A stretch of 64,000 nt of DNA from Agapanthus africanus (Eukaryota; Streptophyta; Magnoliopsida; Asparagales; Amaryllidaceae), in contig JASDDO010000014.1 of NCBI GenBank assembly GCA_030015575.1, positions 166,627,911 through 166,691,910 of the forward strand. Reading direction: 5' to 3'. The notes under the pieces are model-generated. The model saw nothing but the letters and a program-made list of their open reading frames with translations, had not been told where the DNA came from and did no database searches. Of the stretch, positions 20,423 to 30,999 are shown one piece after another. The stretch's first letter is position 1; every line of letters begins with the position of its first letter. The position numbers were made by a program, and so were the translations under genes.

Positions 20423-23270
20423 TGTCACGCCCCGCTTTCCAGTATACAGGCAGAGGACGCGATGAGGCCGCTACGTATTTACTGTGAATTAAATATGCTA
20501 AGCGAATCTAAGCAATATAAAATAAAAGCACAAGAGACAAGATATAATCAAAACAACAATTTTATTTATTCACATTCTTTCTGTACAATACATGGAAAGT
20601 AAATACAACTGATAAAAAACAATGCCTAAACAATGACATAACAGAAATGAAAAGTACTGAATGGAAAATGTACAATGAACTAGAGCTCGGGGTCTTCACT
20701 GAATTGGTCCAAGTCTTCAGCAGTGGGCTCGATCTCTGACGTGTCCAGATCACCTGACGACATTCAAAAAAGAAAGAAAGAGAATGTCGTCAGCGAACAG
20801 ATCGCTCGGTAAGTCCCAAAGATAAGAGGGAATAGAATAGACAGAATAAGAGGTAGCTTTTAAAGTTGTATTATATTGTTATGATGTTGTGTTAACGATG
20901 TTGTTTGTAGCTTGGTACAGAAGGATGCCAGTGTATACGAGAGGGGTCCCTATATGCTAGAGACCAAGGAAAATAGATGTACAAGGCTCTGTTATACAAC
21001 CCGGAACAACGACAAATGTATTCAGGTTAGGTGTCTTAAATCTTGCAGTCTCGTGTCGCTTCTAACACCTTCCGTACCAATCTACCCCTTAAACCCCGCG
21101 ATGTCTTTATTGTATTGTTTGTATTGTATTGCAACTTGTATTGCCTTGTAATATAGATTGTATAATTGGATGACTTACCGAAATCATGATATCGGTAAAT
21201 GGATCTAACTGGAGAATCATGGATGTAACTGGAGAATCATATAAATGGAAGTATATCCATGATTCGGTTCAGTCAATACAGATTGAATAGATTGAATATA
21301 TATATTCATGAATTCATATTGAATTTTAGTTTGTACTTAAATCATATTCAAGTCAGATTATTATAATGAGACTCAGTCTGAGTCAGACAATTAGAAAAGA
21401 AATTGAAGTCCTGAATTAGGTTTTGGTGTTATCGGTAACCGCTGCACATGGGCGGCAGGATTTGTGTCTTTTTTAAAGACGATTACCGTATTGATAACAC
21501 CGTTTTTTAAGTTGTCTATCTTAGATAGGCAATCACCCACTTCTCCGGCTCCCTGAGGCTCAAGAGATTGTTCCCGTTTAAACATATATTTACTAGGGTC
21601 CTTAGGGTAAATTATAGAACTTGAGGGGGTTTTATGTAAAACTACTCTTGTATAGTTTTCAAAATACACCCCAAATATTTATTAATCGTCTTTAGAGTTG
21701 TAATGAATGTAGATTTTATATTGTGATAGTTATAGTGAAAATATCCTATTTTCATAATAATTGGTATTTATTTGTAATATTGGTTTTGTATGAAATTCAT
21801 AGTATTTTAAGGTAAATTGATTCTTGTGATTTTTAGAAAAAGGTAGAATATTTATAGCATAACAAAATAGGTATTTTAATGATAATTATACATATATTTA
21901 TACAAAAATAATCTTAATATATATTTTATATTTTAAAAATCTTATTTTCTTAAGATGTCGTATTTTAAATTTTTGGAGACCGAATGCTTCTTGCGGAGGT
22001 CTGAATCTCGCATTACTAAGCCCGAGGATGTGCGATAATCCGCACCATCCCGAACGGGTTCCCCAAAATGGGTTATAGCGGCGCTTTGCAAAGATTTGTA
22101 TAAATATTAAATCCTGTAGAAAACAGTTTTATTAAGTAAATGGTATTTATATGAAAATGTGTCATTTTCCCGTATTCTATATTCCCAAGGGTATTGTGCT
22201 ATGTTGTATATGAGTGTGTGAGGAGGTAGTTCATTACCTCGTGATCTACTTAAAGGTATAGCAAGTTTTGTGATGTTAAATGTAGAATTGAAACTATGTG
22301 GTATTTAAATGAAAATACGGTAAAATGAAATAGCAATTACTTTTGATTTGAAACTTGATCAATATAGTTGATTAATATTTAATAGTCAACATGAATTGGT
22401 TTAAGCATGATTGTATCAAAGAAAAGTGAGGTTTTATAAAGAATCCGAATCGGAAATCGGATTTGTTCCGATTCCGTCGGGTTTTATAATTCCGTATTTC
22501 TAGAATAGAAAAGAGAAGTTAGAAATAGGAATTACGGGTTTAGGACAACAAGGAGAGGGAGATGGATTGGGAGAAGTCGCCGGTGCGTCGTTTCGTCGTC
22601 GGGAGCTCCTAGGATGGTCGTCGAAAGTTCGCCGAAAAATTCGTCATAGCTTCGCTTCTTGCTCGTTTTCAAAGTACACAAGTTTTCTTGAAAATTCTTG
22701 AGAGTTGGCTCAGAGTTTGGGATGAGGGGGTAGTGTGTAGGGTTGGTATTTATAGGGTTAGGCTAGGGTTAAGGTAGATGAAGGGTTTTAATTTAAAAAT
22801 ATGTTAAAATGCATTAAAAATGGAGTAAAGAGGACTTTATGGCTTCTCTGGAACTGATCTAAATAAATGGAGTGTGCAGGGGGTAGGGGAGGCCAAGAGA
22901 CCCAACTTTTCAGTTGGGGACTCGGCCGAGTCGGGCCGAGTCGATGGGTCGGGAGGTGGGGAGTCTTCTGGTGTAGCCTCTGGAACATTTACTTTATTGG
23001 GTGTAGTGGGGTTTTGGGGATTTATCACGTGTTGACTGTTGGTATTCTAAAAACTTCAAGACAAAATAATATTAAAATAATGTGGGGTATGGGATTTGAA
23101 CTCTGGTGGCTTGGTTCAGCAATGCAAGGTATTACCAATGAGCCACAAGTTCCTTCTTGTAATTATGGAGCTAATTAACTACTTATCTTGTTCTCAGGCA
23201 ATAAATACCCCTTTAAACAATTTTGAAAAAATTATACAAAAATTTATATAGGAAAATTAGGGTTATTACA
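20423..23270 (-). repeat. 5' LTR of element G
   Basis: This 2848-bp LTR is a close copy of 15947-18854. It starts TGTCACGCCCCGC in plus-strand reading and ends GGTTATTACA. The same 12-bp inverted repeat occurs at 20754-20793. One visible difference is the loss of about 25 bases from the cggcc-rich stretch present at 18466-18500 in the other copy. Confidence 0.88.
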
Positions 23271-24119
23271 CATAGAGTCCTGGAATTTTTGCCAGACTTT
23301 ATGTTTTTGTGAAGAGAGCCGTTGATAAGGCTGCTCCGGCTGTTTTTGTACTGGGGCCTCTGCTGGCGGAGGTGATTTCTTCAGTACCGCTTTTTGGGAG
23401 TTGTTGCGTACCCTCCTTATTGGGTCAAAACTGTTCCTAGTTGGAACAACAACGTTGATATCTACCATAAGAGCTGGTGGGGTGAGCCCAGAGGAGGAGT
23501 TGCCTCTAGCTTCTCTCACTCGGCCCCAGTAGCGACGTCGAGCATGCCTTGCAGCAGGAACTGCCTCCGTATTAGAAGCTGCTTTATCATGCCCCCGCGT
23601 TGCTGGGGAGCTTTGCTTACTGTCAACCTTTGGAAGACTGACATTCTTAGTGGAGCTGGAGCGAAGCTGGCCAATCTTTCGAAGACCGACCGTCTGGGAG
23701 GGGAAGCACTTTTATCGGCTTCACCTACAGTAAGAGTAGGGAGGGCTAGCTGTTTTGGGGTAGCTCCTTCAGGTATCATGGGCTTTTTTGCGGGCCCTTT
23801 TCAAGTTCTTGTTCAGCCTATTGAAGTCTGAGGAGCTAGAGTTTGACAGCTTGCTGATAGGAGCCATCACGGTTGCCAGCCAATAAAAAACTGACCTTCC
23901 GGGAGTTTCTTCTTGTGGCGCTGAGGTGCCAAAGTTCACGGGTGGGAACATGGTCCCGAAGAAGATCCCGGTAATGGCCTGTGTGACCTTCCCTACCGAC
24001 ATTGAAAAAATGGAGGCCGTGTTAAGCCCGTATATCACTCCTCCAGCTGGGGTGGAGAGGAAGTTGTTGCTGCAAGCAGTGCAGTTAAGAGCCATTGATT
24101 CTACATAGAAATGAAGCAC
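23271..24119 (-). pseudogene. gag: Gag N-terminal part, first piece, Tat-1
   Basis: The frame 24119-23769 includes SNNFLSTPAGGVIYGLNTAS, which parallels SNHFSTMSPRISSALDTAP in element B just after its PBS. After a frame change, 23779-23516 has two SVF-RL repeats (SVFERLASFAPAPL, SVFQRLTVSKAP) corresponding to KRKSVFERLSLAPAGGKA in B. The last part (23519-23271) ends ...KVWQKFQDSM at the element G insertion. Function is unknown beyond being the Tat-type gag N-terminal extension. It starts about 100 bp from the PBS. Confidence 0.7.
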
Positions 24120-24220
24120 CTAGTTTTAGAACCTTGAATTCAGGGGAAACCATGAATACAACAAACCACGATATCGTTCTCAAACCACGACACACAAAGT
24201 GTGGAGTGGAAAGAGGAAGA

Positions 24221-24239
24221 GGTCCTACTGAGAGTGCCA
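24221..24239 (-). other. Primer-binding site of Tat-1
   Basis: On the minus strand this reads TGGCACTCTCAGTAGGACC. It stands five bases (GATTA) after the LTR end GGTAAACA. Element B has TGGCACGCCCGGTGGGACC at the same place after GATTC. I did not match it with certainty to one tRNA. Confidence 0.75.
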
Positions 24240-24566
24240 TAATCTGTTTACCGCTGAAAGCTGAACTGAGATGTTGAGACGTCTAGCCTGAATTTAGGGG
24301 CATATACTATTTGAACATATCCATCCACCTCTCCGAAGAAACCGAGTTGATTTATGGCACCGTATATCGAAAGTTTGGATAGATGCGACCGATATAGCAG
24401 ATTTTATCAGATTCCCTCTTATTTGCGAGGGGATTTTGATTGTGGGGACGCTCTTCCCTGTAGGCGCAGGCCCCTGCAATTAATTATGTTATCGCGTTGC
24501 GATAATAACTTTCTCCTGCTCCGGTAAGTCACCTCATATGGTGTTGTATTTTTGTTTATTTTGGTT

Positions 24567-24614
24567 GCCCGTGAATTATATACGGAGACTAGTTTATGTC
24601 GTCACCCGTAGGGC
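24567..24614 (-). other. GCCC...GGGC structured element in the left LTR arm
   Basis: On the plus strand it begins GCCCGTGAATTATATACGG and ends CCCGTAGGGC (48 nt). An inverted copy lies at 27213-27260. Confidence 0.65.
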
Positions 24615-24934
24615 ACGGATTAGTCTAAATCCGTATATTTTAGATTTGGGGTTTGAATTTAAGTTGTATGTTCCATCAGTTTAAATAATATTTTATTTTA
24701 TTTAAGGACCGTTAATCTGTTTTTAGATTATTATCAACTTAAATATATGAGTATTTAGGCTCAATTTATTTTAACTAAGGATACACTAGTCTTATTTGAG
24801 ATTAAGATCAACTAAGAAATATTTTCAGGATCATTAAATTTTATTAAGATCCAACAACAGAGTATTTGGGATTGGCTGCAAGAAACTTCAGAGATATAGC
24901 CAATTTGGGATCGGTTTTAGTCTTTCTTTTTCTA

Positions 24935-25245
24935 GAAGTGCTAAGCACTTATTTGTTGCTCTGGCACTCACGTGGGAAGCACGTGAAGTGCTTAGACCTG
25001 GACTTTACCCTATCAGTGCTAAATACTTAGTCGTTTTGCGTTTTGACTAGATATAGTGCTAAGCATTTTGTACAGCGCTCACGTGGGAAGCACGTGAGGC
25101 GCTGAGCATTTGTTTTTGAGCACTCACATGGGAAACACGTGAGGCACTGAGTTTATATTTTTGGACGCTCACGTGGAAAGCATGTGAGACGCTGAGTTTA
25201 TATTTTTGGGCGCTCATGTGGGAAGCACGTGAGGCACTGAGCCTT
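24935..25245. repeat. CACGTG hairpin array, left half of Tat-1 LTR
   Basis: Four to five units of ~55-60 bp contain arms such as CTCACGTG and CACGTGAG around GGAAG loops, with outer GCGCT/AGCGC-like bases. Variants CTCACATGGG..ACACGTGAG and CTCATGTGGG..GCACGTGAG also occur. CACGTG is the plant G-box core. Confidence 0.7.
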
Positions 25246-25369
25246 TTAGAGATTTACTCTTTATTTATCTTTTAAAAAGAAGTTAAACTTCTGTTAATGG
25301 CGTTTTGACCATTGATGATCATCAAGATCTCTGTTTTGAAAATCTGGGATCAAGTTTTTGGGAACTAAG

Positions 25370-25460
25370 TTCTTATGTTCTTTATTATAAGAACTAAGTT
25401 CTTTATAGGGTTAAACCCTATTTTCAGAGGAATTAAATTCTCGGAATGTAACTTCCATCT

Positions 25461-25491
<31 letters not shown>

Positions 25492-26345
25492 TTCTTCTTC
25501 TTCTTCTTCTTTTTATTTCTTTCTTCAGACTTAGTTTTTTCCCCTAGATGCTGAGTTATGAAGAACAAAATATTCCCGATGAGAATTAAATTCTCAATTT
25601 ATGGAAGATTTGTCTTGTGGATCTTAGATTCAGAGAAAGAACTAAGTTCTTTTTGAAGGGTTAAACCCTTGTATTTTATATGTACTAGACAAAGGAGATA
25701 TTTTTAATCTCTTCTTTTTCTTTACCTAGGGTTTGAAAGGAGAACGGGGCTTTCTTCAGCGAGAGAATTAAATTCTCAGTTACAGCTTCAATCTTTTTGT
25801 TTGCAGATTCTTATGGGGGGTTCTCTCTATATGAGACTTGAAGTCTCAGGTCTTTTATATAGGTAAAGCAAACTGTTGATCAGTTTGAGAAAATCTCTCA
25901 TTTGAGAGATACCAATTGATTTTAATTGATCTCAAAGATTATTCGGAGATTTTATTCACCGTTGGATCTTTAATCCAGTAAATTTCTGTTTAACAGAATA
26001 TATTTTCTTATTTTTAATAAGATTAAGAAAATATTCTTACATATAAAGAATTTAATTCTATTAAACGGTGAGTTTTAATTATTAAACGGTGAGTTTTAAT
26101 CACCACTGGATCTTTGATCCAACAGCTCTCTGTTTAACAGAGAATATCTTTCTCATTTAGAAAGATCAATGAGATTTTTTTCCCTAATAGAATTTAATTC
26201 CATCATTTGATGATTTTTTAATCACCATTGGATTTTTTATCCAACGACCCTCTGTTTAACAGAAAATATCTTTTCTTTTAGAAAGATCAGGGGAAATATT
26301 CTCCCAAAATAGAATTTAATCCTATATAGAATTCAATTCTATCCG
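25370..26345. repeat. Run of short perfect palindromes in Tat-1 LTR
   Basis: Many 11-15 bp inverted repeats with 1-4 nt loops occur in series: GAACTAAGTTC, AGGGTTAAACCCT, GAATTAAATTC, GAGACTTGAAGTCTC, AACTGTTGATCAGTT, CTCTGTTTAACAGAG and TTGGATTTTTTATCCAA. Some, such as GAATTAAATTC and GAACTAAGTTC, recur several times. No coding potential is seen. Confidence 0.75.
25456..25520. repeat. TTTC and TTC microsatellite
   Basis: A run of TTTC units is followed by a run of TTC units inside the LTR-like region. Confidence 0.9.
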
Positions 26346-26369
26346 AAGCTAGTGCTTCAGAAAGGTATT

Positions 26370-26640
26370 CTCACGTGTTTAACACATGACCCCAGTGTGG
26401 GTTTTAACCTACTTATTTTTAGCGCTCATATGCGTTGCATATGAACGCTCACGTGTTTAACACGTGAGGCTAATTTGCCGTTTTGGTTATTTATTTTCAG
26501 CGCTTATATGCTTCGCATATAGGCGCTCATGTGTTTAACACGTGAGGCCAGTTTGGTCTTTAGTTATTTATTCTCAGCGCTTATATGCTTTGCATATAAG
26601 CGCTCACGTGTTTAACGCGTGAGGCCAAACTGTGGGAATT
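26370..26640. repeat. Hairpin array with exchanged arms, right half of Tat-1 LTR
   Basis: Units of ~50 bp alternate two hairpins. One has CTTATATGC/GCATATAAG arms and the other CTCACGTG/CACGTGAG arms with a TTTAA loop. Variants CTCATATGC/GCATATGAAC and CTCACGTG/CGCGTGAG occur. All share the flanking AGCGCT-like start. Confidence 0.7.
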
Positions 26641-27212
26641 CGTTTCTTCTTTCTTTCTCCCCTTTTTTTTATAAGGGAACAATCGCACCCCAATATTAAG
26701 CGCATCTCATTTAGATGTTCGCATTATGCGCTTCGCCACGTGATATGCACCCGCGCGCAAGCTGAAAGAAATCCTTTATGAGGACATGCTCACCACGTGT
26801 CATATACGTTTGCATCGTCAGGGCATAAGTGCCAATCCCTGTCCCATGGCAGACCATATGAAGTTTGCACACCCCGTGCTATGCACGTGCGCTGATGCCT
26901 TGCGCATCTATAGTGCCAAGCGCACCTGATGACAAGACAAAGTTTGGAACTTAGCCAAAATATGCTAAGTATATAAGCCTATGCTTCATATACGATCAAA
27001 TGAACAATTGAGCCCATACGCTCAAACCCTCTAAATTGATCTTAATCTCAAACAGGACTAACGACCCTTAGATGAAATTTAAATACCCCGTGAACTGACG
27101 GACCTCATTGATATGAGAAATGTCTCCTAAATTCAACTCCCGTTGGCAAACAAAAATACCAACGTGGACCCAAACCCCCAAATCTAATATGTACAGATTT
27201 GGACTAATCTGC

Positions 27213-27260
27213 GCCCTATGGGCGAGGACATAAATTAGTCTCCGTATACAATCTAAGGGC
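27213..27260 (+). other. GCCC...GGGC structured element in the right LTR arm
   Basis: It begins GCCCTATGG and ends CCGTATACAATCTAAGGGC (48 nt). It is the inverted partner of the copy at 24567-24614. Confidence 0.65.
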
Positions 27261-27664
27261 AACCCAAAATAAACAATCTATAACACGACACATGAAGGAA
27301 TAGACTTGGAGTAGAGAAAGTTGTTATTGCTTGGTGATAACGTAATTAACTGCCGGGGATAGCACCTGCAAGAAAAAGCGTCCCTACAATCAATAAACCC
27401 CTCATTCGTGAAGGGAATCTAAAAGTTCAGCTATATCGATCACATCCATCCAAACCTCCGATATATCGTGGCATAAAGAAACTTGGTGTCTTCGTAGGGG
27501 TGGATGGATATGTTACATATAGCATCTGCCCCCAAATTTAGGCAAAACGTTCTATCCTAGTTTGTCTCGATTTTTGACGGTAAACACTACTCACACATGA
27601 AAAACATGTAAAGCTTAGCGTAATTTAACAGTTAAAAAAATCAACAATTTGCAAACAACGATAT

Positions 27665-27988
27665 TTACACTTTTATATTACTTACGTATATGTTAACTCT
27701 AAACCTCCAATTACAATGAGATGTATGCAATTTCCATAAGCATCCTTTATTCCTTTGGAAACATTCCACTGTTACCCTAGAGCCATCGTTCTTTATATAG
27801 TCGAAGTTGAATTGTTTCGCAATAGAAAATTGGTAAAGAGTCATCCTAACTTCTAAAGAAGCCTTGAATATTTGAGATGTGTCCTGAATTGCGTCGTGCC
27901 ATACAATCGGGATATTGTTCCTCATTATTTGATCTTCTTGTCTCACTGGTGACAAGTTTGACTCCAACTCATACTTGGTCATGCACAA
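27665..27988 (-). pseudogene. MuDR-type transposase DNA-binding domain fragment
   Basis: The 107-codon frame contains IFKASLEVRMTLYQFSIAKQ, then FNFDYIKNDGSRVTVEC and GCLWKLHTSHCNWRFRVNIY. This is the pattern of the N-terminal DNA-binding domain of plant MULE transposases (F..G..F.....F..A...YA....F.....S......C.....CPW.L.A). The catalytic domain is not present downstream, where sequence to the left is the LTR-like unit after only ~80 bp. No terminal inverted repeats were identified. It is a truncated MULE or domesticated-gene fragment; a remnant is more likely. Confidence 0.7.
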
Positions 27989-28599
27989 TTGCTGGAGCGG
28001 AAGACGATGATGCGTGTTGACTGTTACACAAAAATCGATTTTGTTAACATATTATTACTTGCATCCATGTAGATATTAAAAGCAACTTATAAGATATTAA
28101 AGGCAAATTTTCTTAGATATTAGGGAAATGCATCTGCTTAGAATTTACAGGCAACTTAATTGGTGTAATTTATTGCACATTTATATATCCATATTTACCT
28201 TATTTTGTCTATTTAATACTACTCCAGGTATGTTATATTAACAAATGCATATTATAGAATTTAAAGGGCTAAAGTACACAAGGGGCGTATTTACGTGTGT
28301 TAGATGTAGACAATTTAATGAAGAAATTGATACAAGGGTGAAATTTATCAACCAAACAGAGAGCCAAAAGAATCAACAGATCAAACCAAGTCAGAACGCC
28401 AAAGCGGGGCCCAAACAGCTTTCAAAATTCAGTTTTAGCCGAATTTGACTCGGGTTTAGCCGAATATTTTTGGAGTTGAGGCTTGAAAATTTGAGGTTAT
28501 CTGGAAGATTCGAAGATATTTCTTTCCATCCCTTGTAATCGGCTTAAAAGTCTATCTGTATAATTATTTTAGGGTTTCATCTTCTCTTTTGGAGGAGGA
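27989..28599. other. Unassigned sequence between the MULE fragment and a Tekay-like LTR
   Basis: One 67-codon plus-strand frame (28245-28448) shows no family motif; it contains MHIIEFKGLKYTRGVFTCVR. The rest is AT-rich. It may be host sequence or old transposon sequence and I cannot support a gene. Confidence 0.3.
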
Positions 28600-30995
28600 T
28601 GTCACGCCCCGCTTCCCAAAAGAATGGTGACGGCACGTGACGAGGTCCGCAGCGTATTTATTCCGAGAAGGACATTTTTCGAAATAAATACGCTAAGCGT
28701 CTATAAGCAACATAAAATAACAAGAATAAACAAAAGAATGAAATACAATTTTGATTTATTATATTCAAGATTCACAATTGACAAAATATCTGAATCAAGA
28801 TACGATAACATGATAAGCCTTAATAAAGAGGCATTCATAAATAAACTGAAATGAAATGAAAAAACTAAATGAAACTAGACGTTCGGTTGTGATGCAAACT
28901 GGTTGTATTTCTCTTCGACCACTTCTATCTCTTCTGTCTCAATTCCATCAGACGAACATTCTAAGAAAGAAAGAAAGATGGGTGGAATGTCCGTCAGTGA
29001 ACTAACGCTCGGTAAGTCCCCAAAATGATGGTGTGATATATATAAATGAAATGCAAAGTGTAATGTGATATATGGTATAGCATGGATATAAATCATGAAC
29101 ATGTAAAATATATAGTAGCGTTGCATGGTAATGTGTATGTCAACTATATCAGCATTGCAAAAAAGTATAATATGGTCATGGAGTGTCGGTACAGTGAATA
29201 TGAAGTGAATGTAAGTGTACTAAAAGGTCTCTAAAAGGGTAAAAGTAAGTAACGTGAGTTCAAGATGTGAGTATTAACCAAATCTCAAGAGTGTTCTCGA
29301 ACCCAACAGCCTGTAATCTAGGGGTAAGGATGCACAGGCCCTCATGATAGTTAGTAACGAGACTTCAACCTAGAGTTGAAGTATTCCGAACTCAATAGAC
29401 TATAATTCAGGAGTAAGGAAACACGGGCCTTGATGATTATTAGTATTCGTAATTGCTTGTAGTCATAATTGTTAACATGGGACTCTTGAGATTTCATTGG
29501 ACTCGCAACTCAAACTACTCCAACACCACGCATATATTAGTCTATAGTTAAGATTACAAGTCTTATCCGAATCCATGAATACATCAAGTGTTCAAGATCG
29601 AGTTCATGTCAAGATCGAGTTCATGTCAAGATCAAGTATTCATGTCGCGTTTTAAGTATTCATGTCAAGTTCAAGTATTCATGTCATGTTGTATTCATGG
29701 TTCGGGTCAGGTCAGGTCTAGAATTTAATAGGATTATGTTAAACATATAACATCTAATTATGTATTCATGTACATGCAACAATTCAGAGATCAGAAAAAA
29801 AATAAGGTATACATGTTCGAATAGCATGAAATGAGGCAAGTATATAATTCAAGTAACGACCATAAACAATGCTGTAAAGAAGTGTTGTGTACGACTAATC
29901 AATCAAGTCAATAAATTTTGGAATATAAACTGAAATATAGATCTAAGTGTTCTGCATGCGTGAGTTCTAGTCTCTCCGAAATACGACTACCGGTTTGGGA
30001 GATATACCCGTTTTCGTATCGTCAATCAAAACAGATCAGAATCAGTCCCACACCGTCGCATATTTTTAAATACAGTTTGGGTCAATTTCCATCAGGTTTC
30101 ACGTTACAAAGATTATTAGAAAATTGTAGGTCTTTTCATATACTTATCCTAAACACTAAAATTCGCATGATTTGGATTTCTGAAGCTCTAGTTATGATCA
30201 TTTTAATATCAGCATTTAAAACTGAAATTCAGATTTCTGGACAGCAATTATATGTTATATTGTAAAGCCTATATCGGATTGCTTCATGCGTTTCTAAGTA
30301 ATCTAATATATAGGAAACTATATCTCTATCAATTGTACATCTACACATCTAAATTTTGTCACGAACGGATATCGGGAGTTCGAGTTATGTCCTATTTAAA
30401 AATAGTGTGCGAATCAGGATAGATCCTGTCCAGATTCGTCGCTTAATATTGTAACGCAGTTTTCTATAATTTACGTCAGTTTTCAGTGAAAACTTACAAC
30501 TAATAAAATCTATATATTTCGATGCAGATGTTTAAAATATCTGAAAACGCTTAATTTGAATCAACGATTATAGAGTTATTGCCTCTCTAAAAAGACCCTT
30601 AATGGCAGTTTTCTGGTTTTAAAAACGGTGAATAAAAAACTACGCAACTCCTAAAACGTTATTCGGTTTGATATGAAATTTTTACTGTAGATTTGGAATT
30701 CTATCTATTATTTATCCTAATATTCCAAGAATTTCCAGAAGTGGAAATTAATTTCTAAAAATTATTTTAAAAGTAAAGGTATTGATACGTCATATGTGAG
30801 AATGAGAAAACCATGGTATTTATTCGTAACTTCATTTTTCTTTTACAAAAATTTAAATAAAATAATTTAAAATACAGCGACAAATGATATATACTAATTG
30901 GTCTCCGCAATATTAACATATGAATTGCAAATAGCGACAAAACTTATACAAAACTTATTTTCCTAAGAACTTATATATTAATGTGTATCATGCCA
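28600..30995 (-). repeat. Truncated Tekay-like LTR (element F)
   Basis: It starts TGTCACGCCCCGCTTCCC, the same terminus as the LTRs of D and G, and contains an AAATACGCTAAGCG phrase shared with G. At 28949-28996 an inverted repeat (GACGAACATTC ... GAATGTCCGTC) around an AAGAAAGAAAGAAAGA spacer matches the one in G. No internal region or second LTR is present on either side. The right end is cut by the tandem array that begins near 31000. No coding sequence is seen. Confidence 0.65.
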
Positions 30996-30999
30996 TATC

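Larger units (their letters stand above)
15947..23270 (-). mobile_element. Tekay/Del-like gag-only element (element G)
   Basis: Two long LTRs (15947-18854 and 20423-23270) enclose only 1568 bp. The internal part has gag on the minus strand, a PPT at the left LTR and a leader at the right LTR. Protease, RT and integrase are absent, so it would need proteins from a full Tekay-like partner. LTR termini (TGTAA...GGGGCGTGACA in element sense), the PPT context and the gag type match chromovirus D in this window. Confidence 0.88.
1640..27586 (-). mobile_element. Tat-1: decayed Tat-like Ty3/gypsy element split by two insertions
   Basis: The parts occur in minus-strand order. They are an LTR-like end (24245-27586), a PBS (24221-24239), gag N-terminus (24119-23271, then 15946-15855, then ~8585-8121), gag core (8002-7184), linker (6677-5766), protease (~5640-5180), integrase C-terminus (4514-3903) and a hairpin-rich 3' region (3770-2600). 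RT and RNase H are absent. The Athila-like element 8586-15854 and the Tekay-like element 15947-23270 interrupt gag. The left limit is uncertain because no matching 3' LTR was found. Joining the three gag parts into one element is my inference, based on shared strand, shared order with element B's gag and reading-frame continuity at the 15946/23271 junction. Confidence 0.65.
24245..27586 (-). repeat. Tat-1 LTR-like unit with very long terminal inverted repeats
   Basis: The unit begins TGTTTACCG and ends CGGTAAACA. At least the outer ~350 bp, and in patches ~600 bp, are inverted copies of each other. For example, TTGATCTTAATCTCAAA at 27035-27055 corresponds to reverse-strand sequence near 24800, and ATAATAACGTAATT-type sequence flanks each U5-like end. 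Between the arms lie hairpin arrays and dozens of short palindromes. It is either two LTRs in head-to-head orientation (~1.6 kb each) or a single 3.3-kb foldback LTR. The left end joins Tat-1 PBS. The right end joins unrelated DNA. Confidence 0.7.

Noticed and set aside
15947..23270. Tandem segmental duplication of host DNA
   Set aside because: The two ~2.9-kb copies have TG...CA ends, PPT and near-perfect TSD, so they are LTRs.
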